A stretch of 17,476 nucleotides of DNA from DASTYU01 sp035764655 (GTDB taxonomy: Bacteria; Chloroflexota; Limnocylindria; Limnocylindrales; CSP1-4): positions 1 through 17,476 of the forward strand of contig DASTYU010000166.1 in assembly GCA_035764655.1 (NCBI GenBank), read 5' to 3'. Both the position numbers and the translations under genes were made by a program. Below the pieces are notes generated by a model. It ran no database searches. It was not told the origin of the DNA and worked only from the letters and a program-made list of their open reading frames with translations. Positions 9,699 to 16,323 of the stretch are shown here, one piece after another (position 1 is the stretch's first letter; the number at the start of each line of letters is the position of its first letter).

Positions 9699-10550
9699 GT
9701 GGCTCCTCCCAGAATCGACCCGCGGACGGAGTACACCCGCGCTTCCACCGTCATCCCGACCGCGGAGCCGAACGTGACCATGGCCGCCGCACCCCCGCCG
9801 GTGCGCTCGATCCGTGAACGCCTCATCCGCCGCGCCGAGCCGCGCCTCGACCACGACCGCGCCGTGCTCGTCATGCACGACGTGACGATGGAGTACCCGA
9901 ACGGCAACGTCGCGCTGCGCGACGTGGACCTGGTGATCCCGGAGGGCGACTTCGTGTTCCTCGTCGGCCCGTCGGGCGCGGGCAAGTCCACGCTCATGCG
10001 CCTGATCATCCGCGACGAGGTGGCCACCCACGGCCAGGTCGTGCTCGACGGCGCGGATCTCGCGCGGCTGTCGCGCCGCAACGTGCCGAAGATGCGCCGC
10101 AAGATCGGCACGATCTTCCAGGACTTCAAGCTGCTACCGCGCAAGAACGTCTGGGAGAACGTGGCGTTCGCGCTCGAGGTGACCGGTACGCCCCGGCGCA
10201 GGGTCCGCCCGGCAGTGGACCGCGTGCTCGCGCTCGTGGGCCTGACCGCGCAGGCGAAGCAGGTCCCGGCACAGCTGTCGGGCGGCGAGCAGCAGCGGAC
10301 GGCCATCGCCCGCGCCCTCGTGCACGACCCGCGGATCATCATCGCCGACGAGCCCACCGGAAACCTCGACCCGCTGATCAGCTGGGAGATCCTCCAGCTC
10401 TTGCTCCGCATCAACGAGCTGGGCGTCACGGTGCTCATGGCCACCCACAACGCCGAGGTCGTGACAGCGCTCCGGCGGCGTGTCGTGGCGCTCGAAGAGG
10501 GCCGCATCATCCGCGACGAGGTGGGCGGTGCGTACCACCGCGAAGACTGA
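9699..10550 (+). CDS. ftsE: cell-division ABC transporter ATP-binding protein FtsE
   Basis: FtsE is the cytoplasmic ATPase that pairs with the membrane protein FtsX. The complex controls cell-wall hydrolases during division or elongation and is not thought to transport a substrate. All ABC motifs are present: Walker A GPSGAGKST, Q-loop in IFQDFKLLP, signature LSGGEQQR, Walker B IIIADEPTGNLD, and the switch His in MATHN. The conserved family core begins at VLVMHDVTMEYPNG, so an N-terminal extension of 27–55 residues precedes it. I chose GTG 9699 because TAGCCT (9683–9688), a possible -10 box, ends 10 bases before it, as in other leaderless genes here, and the extra codons keep a high GC third position. 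ATG 9780 is the alternative. It follows the GNAT gene after 52 bases and precedes ftsX by three. Confidence 0.93.
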   Translation: MAPPRIDPRTEYTRASTVIPTAEPNVTMAAAPPPVRSIRERLIRRAEPRLDHDRAVLVMHDVTMEYPNGNVALRDVDLVIPEGDFVFLVGPSGAGKSTLMRLIIRDEVATHGQVVLDGADLARLSRRNVPKMRRKIGTIFQDFKLLPRKNVWENVAFALEVTGTPRRRVRPAVDRVLALVGLTAQAKQVPAQLSGGEQQRTAIARALVHDPRIIIADEPTGNLDPLISWEILQLLLRINELGVTVLMATHNAEVVTALRRRVVALEEGRIIRDEVGGAYHRED

Positions 10551-10553
10551 CGC

Positions 10554-11438
10554 GTGATCGGCTTCGTCGCCTTCAGCCTGAAACGCGCCTGGCAGGGCTT
10601 CTGGCGCAACGCGGTCATGAGCTTCGCCGCCACCGCGACCATGGTGCTGATGCTGCTCCTCCTCGCCGGCTTCTGGATCGTGCAGACCGGCCTGCTGGCG
10701 GGCCTGCAGTTCACCGAGCAGAAGGTCGAAGTGGTGGCCTATCTGCACACCAACGCCAGCCCTGTCCAGGTCGACCTGCTGACGCAGCGGATCGAGGCGC
10801 TGCCCGAGGTGGCATCCGTCACGTTCGTGAGCCGGGACCAGGCCCTCGACAACTTTCGGAGCTCGCTCCAGGCGCAGGGACGCGAGGACCTCACGCGCTA
10901 CCTGGACTCGAACCCGCTCTACGCGAGCCTCGAGGTCAAGCTCACCGATCCTAGTTACAACCGCACCGTGACCGCTGCGCTCGAGGACGAGGTCCTCGTG
11001 CGCAACGTGTTAAGAGTGCAGGACCTCGTCGACCGGCTTCTCACGGTCACCGGTATCCTGCGCACGGCCGGCACCGGGATCCTCATCGTGGTCGGGCTTA
11101 TCGTGCTGTTCATCATCGTGAACACGATCCGCCTCGCGGTGTTCGCCCGCGCCGAGGAGATCGAGATCATGCGCCTCGTCGGCGCGTCGGACGCGTTCAT
11201 CCGCTGGCCGTTCGTGTTCGAGGGCGCGTTCGTCGGCGTGCTTGGCTCCGTGCTCACGCTCGCGATCCTCGCCGCGGCGTCCGATCCACTCTCGACGTTC
11301 ATGACCGGATTCTTCAACGTGTTGCCGCTGCAGTTCGGCACGTTGACCCGCGACCTGGTTCTGCTGGTGACCGGCGCGGGCGTCGGGCTGGGCGTCATCG
11401 GCTCGTGGCTGTCGGTACGAACGTACCTGATCCGCTGA
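10554..11438 (+). CDS. ftsX: cell-division protein FtsX
   Basis: FtsX is the membrane half of FtsEX and passes the ATPase signal to extracellular peptidoglycan hydrolases. The 294-residue protein has the family layout: a short cytoplasmic N-terminus with ending SLKRAWQGFWRNA, TM1 at about 21–45, a large outer domain at about 50–170 (beginning KVEVVAYLHTNASPVQ), then three helices near 175–205, 222–245 and 265–288. Between TM2 and TM3 lies the conserved EEIEIMRLVGASDAFIRWPF segment that contacts FtsE. The GTG start lies three bases after the ftsE stop, with no convincing SD, so translation is probably coupled. The downstream ctpA-like protease gene raises the possibility that its product, or a coiled-coil hydrolase elsewhere, is the outside partner. 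That is inference. Confidence 0.95.
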   Translation: MIGFVAFSLKRAWQGFWRNAVMSFAATATMVLMLLLLAGFWIVQTGLLAGLQFTEQKVEVVAYLHTNASPVQVDLLTQRIEALPEVASVTFVSRDQALDNFRSSLQAQGREDLTRYLDSNPLYASLEVKLTDPSYNRTVTAALEDEVLVRNVLRVQDLVDRLLTVTGILRTAGTGILIVVGLIVLFIIVNTIRLAVFARAEEIEIMRLVGASDAFIRWPFVFEGAFVGVLGSVLTLAILAAASDPLSTFMTGFFNVLPLQFGTLTRDLVLLVTGAGVGLGVIGSWLSVRTYLIR

Positions 11439-11471
11439 CGCAGCTGCCCGGCGGCTCGGCAGGGGAGTGCG

Positions 11472-12893
11472 GTGTACCCTAGCCGCCCGTACGACGCCTC
11501 GAAGGACCCGAATCACCTCATGCTCCCCGACGATCCACAGCAGCCTGCCGGTCCGACGCCACCGGCCGAGCCCGAGCCAGCGTGGCGCCTCGACCCGGCA
11601 CCCGTCACCCCGAACCCGCCGCTGACCCCGCCGCCGCCGAAGCGGCGCCTGCCGGTCCTTCCACTGGCGATCGTCCTCGTCGCGATCCTCGCCGGTGGCG
11701 CGCTGTTCATGTCGGGCTACACGATGGGCCGCCAGATGGCCCTCGAACCGGGCACGCCGCCTGCGGCGAGCGACCAGTTCGAACCGTTCTGGGACACCTA
11801 CCGGACGATCACCCAGCGCTACGCGGGTGGCGACGTCGACGAGGAGGCGCTCATCCAGGGCGCCATCCGCGGGATGATCGAGTCCCTCGGCGATCCGTAC
11901 TCCTCGTACCTCACGTCCGAGGAGTATCGCCAGAGCCTGCAGGGGATCTCGGGCCAGTTCGAGGGCATCGGCGCAGAGATGGCGACGGAGGCGCCCGACG
12001 GGACGCAGGGCTGCGCCACGCTCGGGCCGCAGTGCTCACTGGTCGTCGTCGCGCCGCTCGAGGGCTCGCCGGCTGAACAGGCCGGCCTCAGACCCGGCGA
12101 CTTCGTGATCGCGGCGGACGGAGCAGGCTTCGATGGGCTGACCGTCGACGACGCGCTCGACCGGGTGCGCGGTCCCAAGGGCACCACGGTCGCGCTGACC
12201 ATTCGGCGCGGCACGGATGACCCGTTCGTGCTCGAGATCACGCGTGACGTGATCCAGGCGCGCGAGGTCCGCGCCGAGCTGCTCGACGGGAACATCGGCT
12301 ATGTGCGCCTCGCCGGTTTCTCGGACGCGAGCGCCAACCAGCTCGAGGACGAGATCCAGAAACACCTCGACGCGGGCTCGAAGAAGCTGATCCTCGACCT
12401 GCGCGGCAATCCCGGTGGCTACGTCACCGCCGCTCGTGACATTGCGAGCGAGTTCGTCTCGGAGGGAGCGCTGTTCTACGAGGAGGACGCGCAGGGCCGC
12501 CAGGTGGAAACCGATGCCGTGCCGGGCGGGATCGCGACGGACCCGTCCATCGAGGTCATCGTCCTGATCGACGAGGGCAGCGCCTCAGCCAGCGAGATCG
12601 TCGCGGGCGCCCTCAAGGATCATGAGCGCGCGACGCTCGTCGGCCACACGACGTTCGGCAAGGGCACGGTGCAGCAATGGCAGGAACTGCCCGGCGAAGG
12701 CGGCGCCTTCCGGCTCACGATCGCCCGTTGGCTGACGCCGAACAAGGCATGGATCCACGACAAGGGAATCGCCCCGGACGTGGCGGTGGCGGTGCCGGAG
12801 AACCTGCCCGCGGACTCCGATCCGATCCTCGATCGGGCGGTGGAGCTGCTCGGCGGCACGTCCGCCCGTGACGTGCTGCGCGCCGCCGCCTGA
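11472..12893 (+). CDS. ctpA: membrane-anchored S41 C-terminal processing peptidase with PDZ domain
   Basis: This 473-residue serine protease belongs to the CtpA/Prc family, which trims or degrades exported proteins. A Pro-rich cytoplasmic segment (1–55) precedes one membrane helix (about 58–80). An N-terminal helical region follows, with GMIESLGDPYSSYLT, then a PDZ domain near 155–250 (SPAEQAGLRPGDFVIAADG) and the S41 catalytic core. The nucleophile is Ser372, the middle Ser of GSASASE, and the general base is Lys397 in TFGKGTVQ. Their spacing of 25 is exactly that of the family. The substrate-facing strand LDLRGNPGGYV is intact. A PDZ insertion containing two Cys (CATLGPQC) might form a disulfide outside the cell. 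GTG 11472 has AGGGGAG just upstream; ATG 11520 is an alternative start. The gene lies 33 bases after ftsX in the same direction. Confidence 0.92.
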   Translation: MYPSRPYDASKDPNHLMLPDDPQQPAGPTPPAEPEPAWRLDPAPVTPNPPLTPPPPKRRLPVLPLAIVLVAILAGGALFMSGYTMGRQMALEPGTPPAASDQFEPFWDTYRTITQRYAGGDVDEEALIQGAIRGMIESLGDPYSSYLTSEEYRQSLQGISGQFEGIGAEMATEAPDGTQGCATLGPQCSLVVVAPLEGSPAEQAGLRPGDFVIAADGAGFDGLTVDDALDRVRGPKGTTVALTIRRGTDDPFVLEITRDVIQAREVRAELLDGNIGYVRLAGFSDASANQLEDEIQKHLDAGSKKLILDLRGNPGGYVTAARDIASEFVSEGALFYEEDAQGRQVETDAVPGGIATDPSIEVIVLIDEGSASASEIVAGALKDHERATLVGHTTFGKGTVQQWQELPGEGGAFRLTIARWLTPNKAWIHDKGIAPDVAVAVPENLPADSDPILDRAVELLGGTSARDVLRAAA

Positions 12894-12903
12894 AGGGCCG
12901 CCC

Positions 12904-12932
12904 TTGCACGCTCCGCGAGCGTCGGCTAAGGT
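12904..12932 (+). promoter_or_regulatory. putative promoter of the smpB leader
   Basis: TTGCAC (12904–12909) and TAAGGT (12927–12932) are spaced by 17 bases but match the consensus at only three positions each. A start near 12939 would place the strong SD sequence at the very beginning of the transcript. A perfect palindrome, ACGCTC-CGC-GAGCGT (12908–12922), overlaps the spacer. It could be an operator or a weak terminator for ctpA. Confidence 0.4.
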
Positions 12933-12946
12933 GCTCGGGAACGAAA

Positions 12947-12989
12947 GGAGGTGATGTGCAGTGAGAGACGATCGTAGCTGCACCACCTC
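12947..12989 (+). promoter_or_regulatory. hairpin occluding a near-perfect Shine-Dalgarno sequence
   Basis: AAAGGAGGTGAT (12944–12955) matches the complement of the 16S rRNA 3' end over its full length. Bases 12948–12953 and 12956–12961 pair with 12978–12989, giving 12 base pairs with one two-base bulge (AT 12954–12955) and a 16-base loop. The 3' arm, CTGCACCACCTC, mimics the anti-SD and covers GGAGG completely. It also covers the first base of the GTG at 12961. A local stem of this length at such a position is unlikely by chance and looks like control of translation initiation. Confidence 0.6.
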
Positions 12990-13008
12990 GCAGGAGATGG
13001 CCGTCTAA
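12961..13008 (+). CDS. 15-residue leader ORF upstream of smpB
   Basis: This short frame runs from GTG 12961 to TAA 13006–13008 and encodes MRDDRSCTTSQEMAV. The start lies nine bases after the GGAGG of the best ribosome-binding site in the window, which is the main evidence that it is translated. The frame is too short for codon or homology arguments. An ATG at 12954 sits too close to the SD and would give only seven residues. It lies 83 bases before smpB, with a 13-bp hairpin in between, so it resembles a leader peptide that senses translation or the state of the SD-occluding stem. No function is assigned. Confidence 0.5.
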   Translation: MRDDRSCTTSQEMAV

Positions 13009-13038
13009 CCGGACACCCCTGTGGGTGGGAATGCTTTC

Positions 13039-13067
13039 GGACGCCGGCCCGAAACGGGCCGGCGTTC
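13039..13067 (+). terminator. strong GC hairpin ahead of smpB (attenuator-like)
   Basis: GCCGGCCCG (13043–13051) and CGGGCCGGC (13055–13063) pair perfectly around an AAA loop, and four outer pairs (GGAC 13039–13042 with GTTC 13064–13067, one G·U) extend the stem to 13. No T run follows, so Rho-independent termination is doubtful. It ends 24 bases before the smpB ATG and just before its SD, so it may instead insulate that SD or stall polymerase. Confidence 0.45.
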
Positions 13068-13091
13068 GTGCGTCCGGAGAGGAGCGACCGA

Positions 13092-13559
13092 ATGGGCGAA
13101 GAGGTAACCATCGCCCTCAATCGAAAGGCACGCCACGAATTCTCGATCGACGAGACGTTCGAGGCCGGAATCGTGCTGACCGGCTCGGAGATCAAGTCGA
13201 TCCGGGCCCACAAGGTCAACCTGGCCGACGCCTACGCGCGCGTCGAACGCGGCGAGGCCTGGCTGATCGGGGCGCACATCGCGCCATTCGAGCAGGCCAA
13301 CCGCAACAACCACGAGCCGAAGCGGCAGCGCAAACTGCTGCTCCATCGCCGCCAGATCGACGAGCTGCTCGGGCGGGCGAAGGCGAAGGGCCAGACGATC
13401 GTGCCGTTGCGCCTGTACCTCAACGAGAAGGGGCGCGCCAAGGTCGAGCTCGGCCTCGCCCGCGGCAAGCAGCTCCACGACCGGCGGCGCGACATCGCCG
13501 AGCGCGACGCCCGACGCGACGTCGAGCGCCAGCTGGCCGACGCCCAGCGCGGTCGCTAG
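13092..13559 (+). CDS. smpB: SsrA-binding protein SmpB
   Basis: SmpB binds tmRNA and brings it to ribosomes stalled on broken messages. There it mimics the missing codon–anticodon part so that the nascent chain is tagged and released. The 155-residue product has the expected length and motifs: LNRKARHEFSIDETFEAGIVLTGSEIKSIR at the N-terminal beta-barrel (beginning VTIALNRKARHEF), LTGSEIKSIRAHKVNL, HEPKRQRKLLLHR for tmRNA contact, and the basic tail KGRAKVELGLARGKQLHDRR, which folds in the mRNA channel. ATG 13092 is preferred over the in-frame GTG 13068, since GGAGAGGAG (13076–13084) lies eight bases before the ATG. It follows ctpA after a 198-bp leader region, and its RNA partner ssrA starts about 1.7 kb downstream. 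Confidence 0.97.
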   Translation: MGEEVTIALNRKARHEFSIDETFEAGIVLTGSEIKSIRAHKVNLADAYARVERGEAWLIGAHIAPFEQANRNNHEPKRQRKLLLHRRQIDELLGRAKAKGQTIVPLRLYLNEKGRAKVELGLARGKQLHDRRRDIAERDARRDVERQLADAQRGR

Positions 13560-13585
13560 GGCATCCGCGATTCGGGCCGAGGGCG

Positions 13586-13602
13586 CAGACCTGACGGGTC
13601 TG
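13586..13602. terminator. possible bidirectional terminator between smpB and the MFS gene
   Basis: CAGACC-TGACG-GGTCTG forms a perfect six-base-pair hairpin 27 bases after the smpB stop, in the 188-bp gap between convergent genes. No T run follows on either strand. The rest of the gap, 13603–13747, shows no gene or clear signal. Confidence 0.25.
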
Positions 13603-13747
13603 TCTGCCGCCGAACGCGCGGTCCCAGGCCCGGGTATCGCCCCGCGCATGCCGCGCGTGCATCGGAACCCGGGTGTCGGCCTGTTTCACGGCCCGTTCAT
13701 CACCGGATAGACCTGGGGCGGATGCGGCCGCCGAACGAAGAGCGGGG

Positions 13748-14977
13748 CTAGCGCGCAGGCGCGAGGGAAACCACCGTCGTGTCGGTGGTGAGCCGGCCCT
13801 CACGGGCGCCCTGGACACGAGCGAACAGCACCACGCCGATCGCCGCGACCGCTGCGCAGGCGACGAGCGCGCCCGTCACTCCGAGGACGCCCAGCTGGAC
13901 GAGCCCGGCCGCCAGGAACGGCGCGGCCAGGCCCCGTGCCCCGGTGATGGTGTTCCAGCCGGCCAACGCCCCGGCGCGATCGCGCAGGTCCGTCTCGTCG
14001 CTGATCGTCGTGTTGATCCCGAGATCGATCGCCGCGCTTGCGGCGCCCGCGAGGATCGTCGCCGGCCACAGGACCAGGACGGTCGGCGTGACCGACACCG
14101 CGAGCAGCGACACGAGCCCGAGCAGGCTCCCGGCGCGCAACAGCAGGATCGGCCCGAAGCGGTCGGCGGCGGCGCCCCACGCGTAATACGACACGGTCGT
14201 CGCGCCCGCGGCGAGGATCCCGACGATCCCGACTTCGGTCAGCGTCATGCCCAGCCGATCGATGTAGACGAGGGCGTAGAGCGGCGCGGCGGCGATCAGG
14301 CCTCCCCCATAGAAACCCTGGGCAATGATGATGCGCTCCAGGACGGGGCGCTCCCTGAGGATGCGCACCGCCTCGCGCGGGGAGAAGCGCGGCGGCGGCG
14401 CCGTTGGTGGAACGCGCAGCCCGGCATACGCCGCGGCCGTAGCGACGCCGATCAGCGCGCCGACCGCGATCACCGTCGTGCCACCGAGCCGGTCGGCCAG
14501 CACACCGGCGACGAGGGCCGCGACCGCGGCCGCCGCGGCGCGCCCGGTCCCCACCGCCCCGACGACCCGGCCGCGCAGTCGCGACGGGTACATCGCTCCC
14601 CACAGGCGCAGCTGGAATGGGGCGCTGATGGACAGGCTCAGCCAGAAGCCGAGGGCGGCCAGCACCAGCACCGGCGGCGCGGCCGTCACCAGCAGGACCC
14701 CCAGGACTCCCGCGCCCGCCCCCCGGACAAGCCCCGTCTGGCGGTGCGACTGCGGGCCGATCCGCCCGGCGAAGCCGCTCAGGAGGTTGGCCAGGAAGGG
14801 CGTGGCGGCGAGGGCCGCGAGTCCGATGGGATCGAGACCGGCCTTGCGCGCGACCGACGGCAGGATCGAGCCGACGAGCGCCAGCGTGACGCCGACGCCG
14901 GCCGCAGCCGTCAGGTCCAGCCCGAAGTTCCGCCAGAAGGCTCGCTCCACGAGCCGTGGCCAGCCGCTGGGTTCCAC
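13748..14977 (-). CDS. major facilitator superfamily (MFS) transporter
   Basis: This protein of about 409 residues is a membrane transporter with about 12 hydrophobic helices in two halves, as expected for MFS secondary carriers. The loop after the second helix of the first half reads GFAGRIGPQSHRQ, and the equivalent loop in the second half reads WGAAADRFGP. Both are degenerate forms of MFS motif A (G-x-x-x-D-R-x-G). A central cytoplasmic linker, PPRFSPREAVRILRERP, separates the halves. I see no substrate signature; drug efflux or sugar export are both possible. The GTG at 14977 (complement) is preferred because a GAGG stretch precedes it by about seven bases and homology to membrane topology begins soon after. 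The frame stays open much further upstream across ssrA, but that part is not plausible protein. It lies between smpB and ssrA on the opposite strand. Confidence 0.88.
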   Translation of the reverse strand: MEPSGWPRLVERAFWRNFGLDLTAAAGVGVTLALVGSILPSVARKAGLDPIGLAALAATPFLANLLSGFAGRIGPQSHRQTGLVRGAGAGVLGVLLVTAAPPVLVLAALGFWLSLSISAPFQLRLWGAMYPSRLRGRVVGAVGTGRAAAAAVAALVAGVLADRLGGTTVIAVGALIGVATAAAYAGLRVPPTAPPPRFSPREAVRILRERPVLERIIIAQGFYGGGLIAAAPLYALVYIDRLGMTLTEVGIVGILAAGATTVSYYAWGAAADRFGPILLLRAGSLLGLVSLLAVSVTPTVLVLWPATILAGAASAAIDLGINTTISDETDLRDRAGALAGWNTITGARGLAAPFLAAGLVQLGVLGVTGALVACAAVAAIGVVLFARVQGAREGRLTTDTTVVSLAPAR

Positions 14978-15180
14978 GCGCACCTCGATACCGCCCGCGC
15001 GGCCTGCGAGGTGAGCTGACGGGCTCGGCGGCGGGAACCGCCGTCGCGACTGGATCGCGATTCGCCCCGGTGGACGTTGGGTCCCCCGTCCTCGATGAAG
15101 AGGTTCGGCCAGGGGCCACTCTACCATTGGCGTCCTTCGAAGCGGGAGCCGCCCATCCGTACCGGTCGTCGATGGGGGTC

Positions 15181-15209
15181 TTGGCGGTCGCCGAGCCGCG
15201 TGGTAGCAT
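15181..15209 (+). promoter_or_regulatory. promoter of ssrA
   Basis: TTGGCG (15181–15186) and TAGCAT (15204–15209) have a 17-base spacer. The start would fall near 15216, leaving about 25 bases of 5' precursor to be removed, as expected for RNase P processing of pre-tmRNA. The remainder of the gap, 14978–15180, shows no gene. Confidence 0.6.
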
Positions 15210-15240
15210 GACCGCGTACGTCGAACAGACGTTCGGTCCT

Positions 15241-15617
15241 GGGGATGTGTGGATTCGACAGGGCTCGGACGTCGAGGAACGCGAGCCGAGGTGCCGTCAG
15301 GCCTCGTTAAACAGGCGGCAAAACGAAGTACCTGGCAACCGCCAGTCGACTCTCGCCCTCGCCGCGTAAGCGGTAGAAGAGTGAGCGTGGAAGCCATCTC
15401 CTCCCCGCGGATGGTGGAAGCGTCATGCAGCGGGGATGCGTCTCGGATCAGCGTCGCGTAGTCCGAGCTCAAGCCCGATCTAGGGGCACGTGACTGGACC
15501 GTCCGGCAGGGTGCCGATGCCCGTCCGGGCGGTCGACGACAAACCATCGGACACGCTCGTAGTGGTCTTCGGCAAAGGGTTCTGGACGGGGAGTTCGACT
15601 CTCCCCCATCTCCACCA
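15241..15617 (+). ncRNA. ssrA: transfer-messenger RNA (tmRNA)
   Basis: tmRNA works with SmpB to free ribosomes stalled on messages lacking a stop codon and to add a degradation tag. The 5' end GGGGATG (15241–15247) pairs with CATCTCC (15607–15613). The third pair is G·U, the identity signal for alanyl-tRNA synthetase. The conserved 5' segment TGGATTCGACAGGG follows at 15250–15263, and the 3' part has the T-arm GGGAG-TTCGACT-CTCCC before the acceptor. Discriminator A15614 is followed by an encoded CCA (15615–15617). The length is 377 nt, which is normal for one-piece tmRNA. An internal frame ends in ALAA and TAA. The CCA is encoded, and the molecule is not permuted into two pieces. The response regulator gene converges on it, ending 19 bases away. 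Confidence 0.97.
15319..15369 (+). other. tmRNA tag-peptide reading frame
   Basis: The frame ending at TAA 15367–15369 reads QNEVPGNRQSTLALAA when taken from CAA 15319. The LALAA end is the usual signal for ClpXP and related proteases. The resume codon is uncertain: CAA, or AAC at 15322, are the nearest candidates, and neither is the common GCA. A GCA at 15318 lies in another frame. Confidence 0.75.
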
Positions 15618-15636
15618 CGTTGTTCGGACGCAGCCT

Positions 15637-16323
15637 TCAGGCGATGAAGCGGTAGCCCAGCCCTCGCTCCGTCCGGATGTAGCGCGGCCGCTCCGGATCG
15701 TCCCCGAGCTTGTCGCGCAGGCGGCGGACGTAGACGCGCAGGTAGTCGACTTCGTCGACGTACTCCCGGCCCCACACCTTGGCAAGCAGCGTCTCGTGCT
15801 GGAGCACGTGCCCCGCGTTGCGCACGAGGTGGTAGAGCAGCTTGTACTCGGTCGGCGTCAGGTCGAGGCGCTCGCCGCGCAGGCGCGCCTCGTGCGCCGC
15901 GAAGTCCACCTCGAGATCACCCGCCTGAAACGAGGGGGCGCGGCTCGTCGGCGTGGGCATCGACAGGCGCCGCAGCACGGCCTTGACCCGCGCCATCAGC
16001 TCGAGGTGGTTGAACGGCTTGGTGATGTAGTCGTCGGCGCCAAGCTCGAGGCCCTTGACCTTGTCCATCGCGTCGTCACGCGCGGTCAGCATGACCACGG
16101 GCACATCGCTGAACGCTCGGATCCGCCGGAGCACCTCGAAGCCATCGATATCCGGCAACCCGATGTCGAGCAGCACGATGTCCGGGTGGTCCTGCTCCAC
16201 GCTGTCGAGGGCACCTTCGCCCGTCCCGGCTTCGAGCAGCTCGATCTCCCGCCACTGCAGCTCGAAGCCCAGCCGGACGGACTCGACGAGGTCGGGCTCG
16301 TCGTCGACGACCAGGATCTTCAT
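15637..16323 (-). CDS. OmpR/PhoB-family response regulator
   Basis: This 228-residue protein is the DNA-binding partner of a two-component system. The receiver domain (1–118) has the acidic pair D7/D8, phospho-acceptor D53 in IVLLDIGLPD, the conserved Thr in MLTARDD and the Lys in ITKPFN. The C-terminal winged helix (about 130–228) shows LTPTEYKLLYHLVRNAGHVL and the recognition region VDYLRVYVRRLRDKLGDD, ending RGLGYRFIA. This C-terminal pattern is of the KdpE type, but no potassium transporter genes are in view, so no symbol is given. Its ATG overlaps the histidine kinase stop as ATGA on the minus strand, so the two are translationally coupled. It ends 19 bases from the 3' end of ssrA, convergent, with no clear terminator between them. 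Confidence 0.95.
   Translation of the reverse strand: MKILVVDDEPDLVESVRLGFELQWREIELLEAGTGEGALDSVEQDHPDIVLLDIGLPDIDGFEVLRRIRAFSDVPVVMLTARDDAMDKVKGLELGADDYITKPFNHLELMARVKAVLRRLSMPTPTSRAPSFQAGDLEVDFAAHEARLRGERLDLTPTEYKLLYHLVRNAGHVLQHETLLAKVWGREYVDEVDYLRVYVRRLRDKLGDDPERPRYIRTERGLGYRFIA

Noticed and set aside
12944..12955. AAAGGAGGTGAT as a fragment of an antisense 16S rRNA gene
   Set aside because: Identity to the reverse complement of the 16S 3' end stops after 12 bases. It is better explained as a very strong ribosome-binding site.
15637..16323. Naming the response regulator kdpE
   Set aside because: The C-terminal pattern is KdpE-like, but there are no kdpFABC genes and the kinase lacks the KdpD domains and membrane helices.
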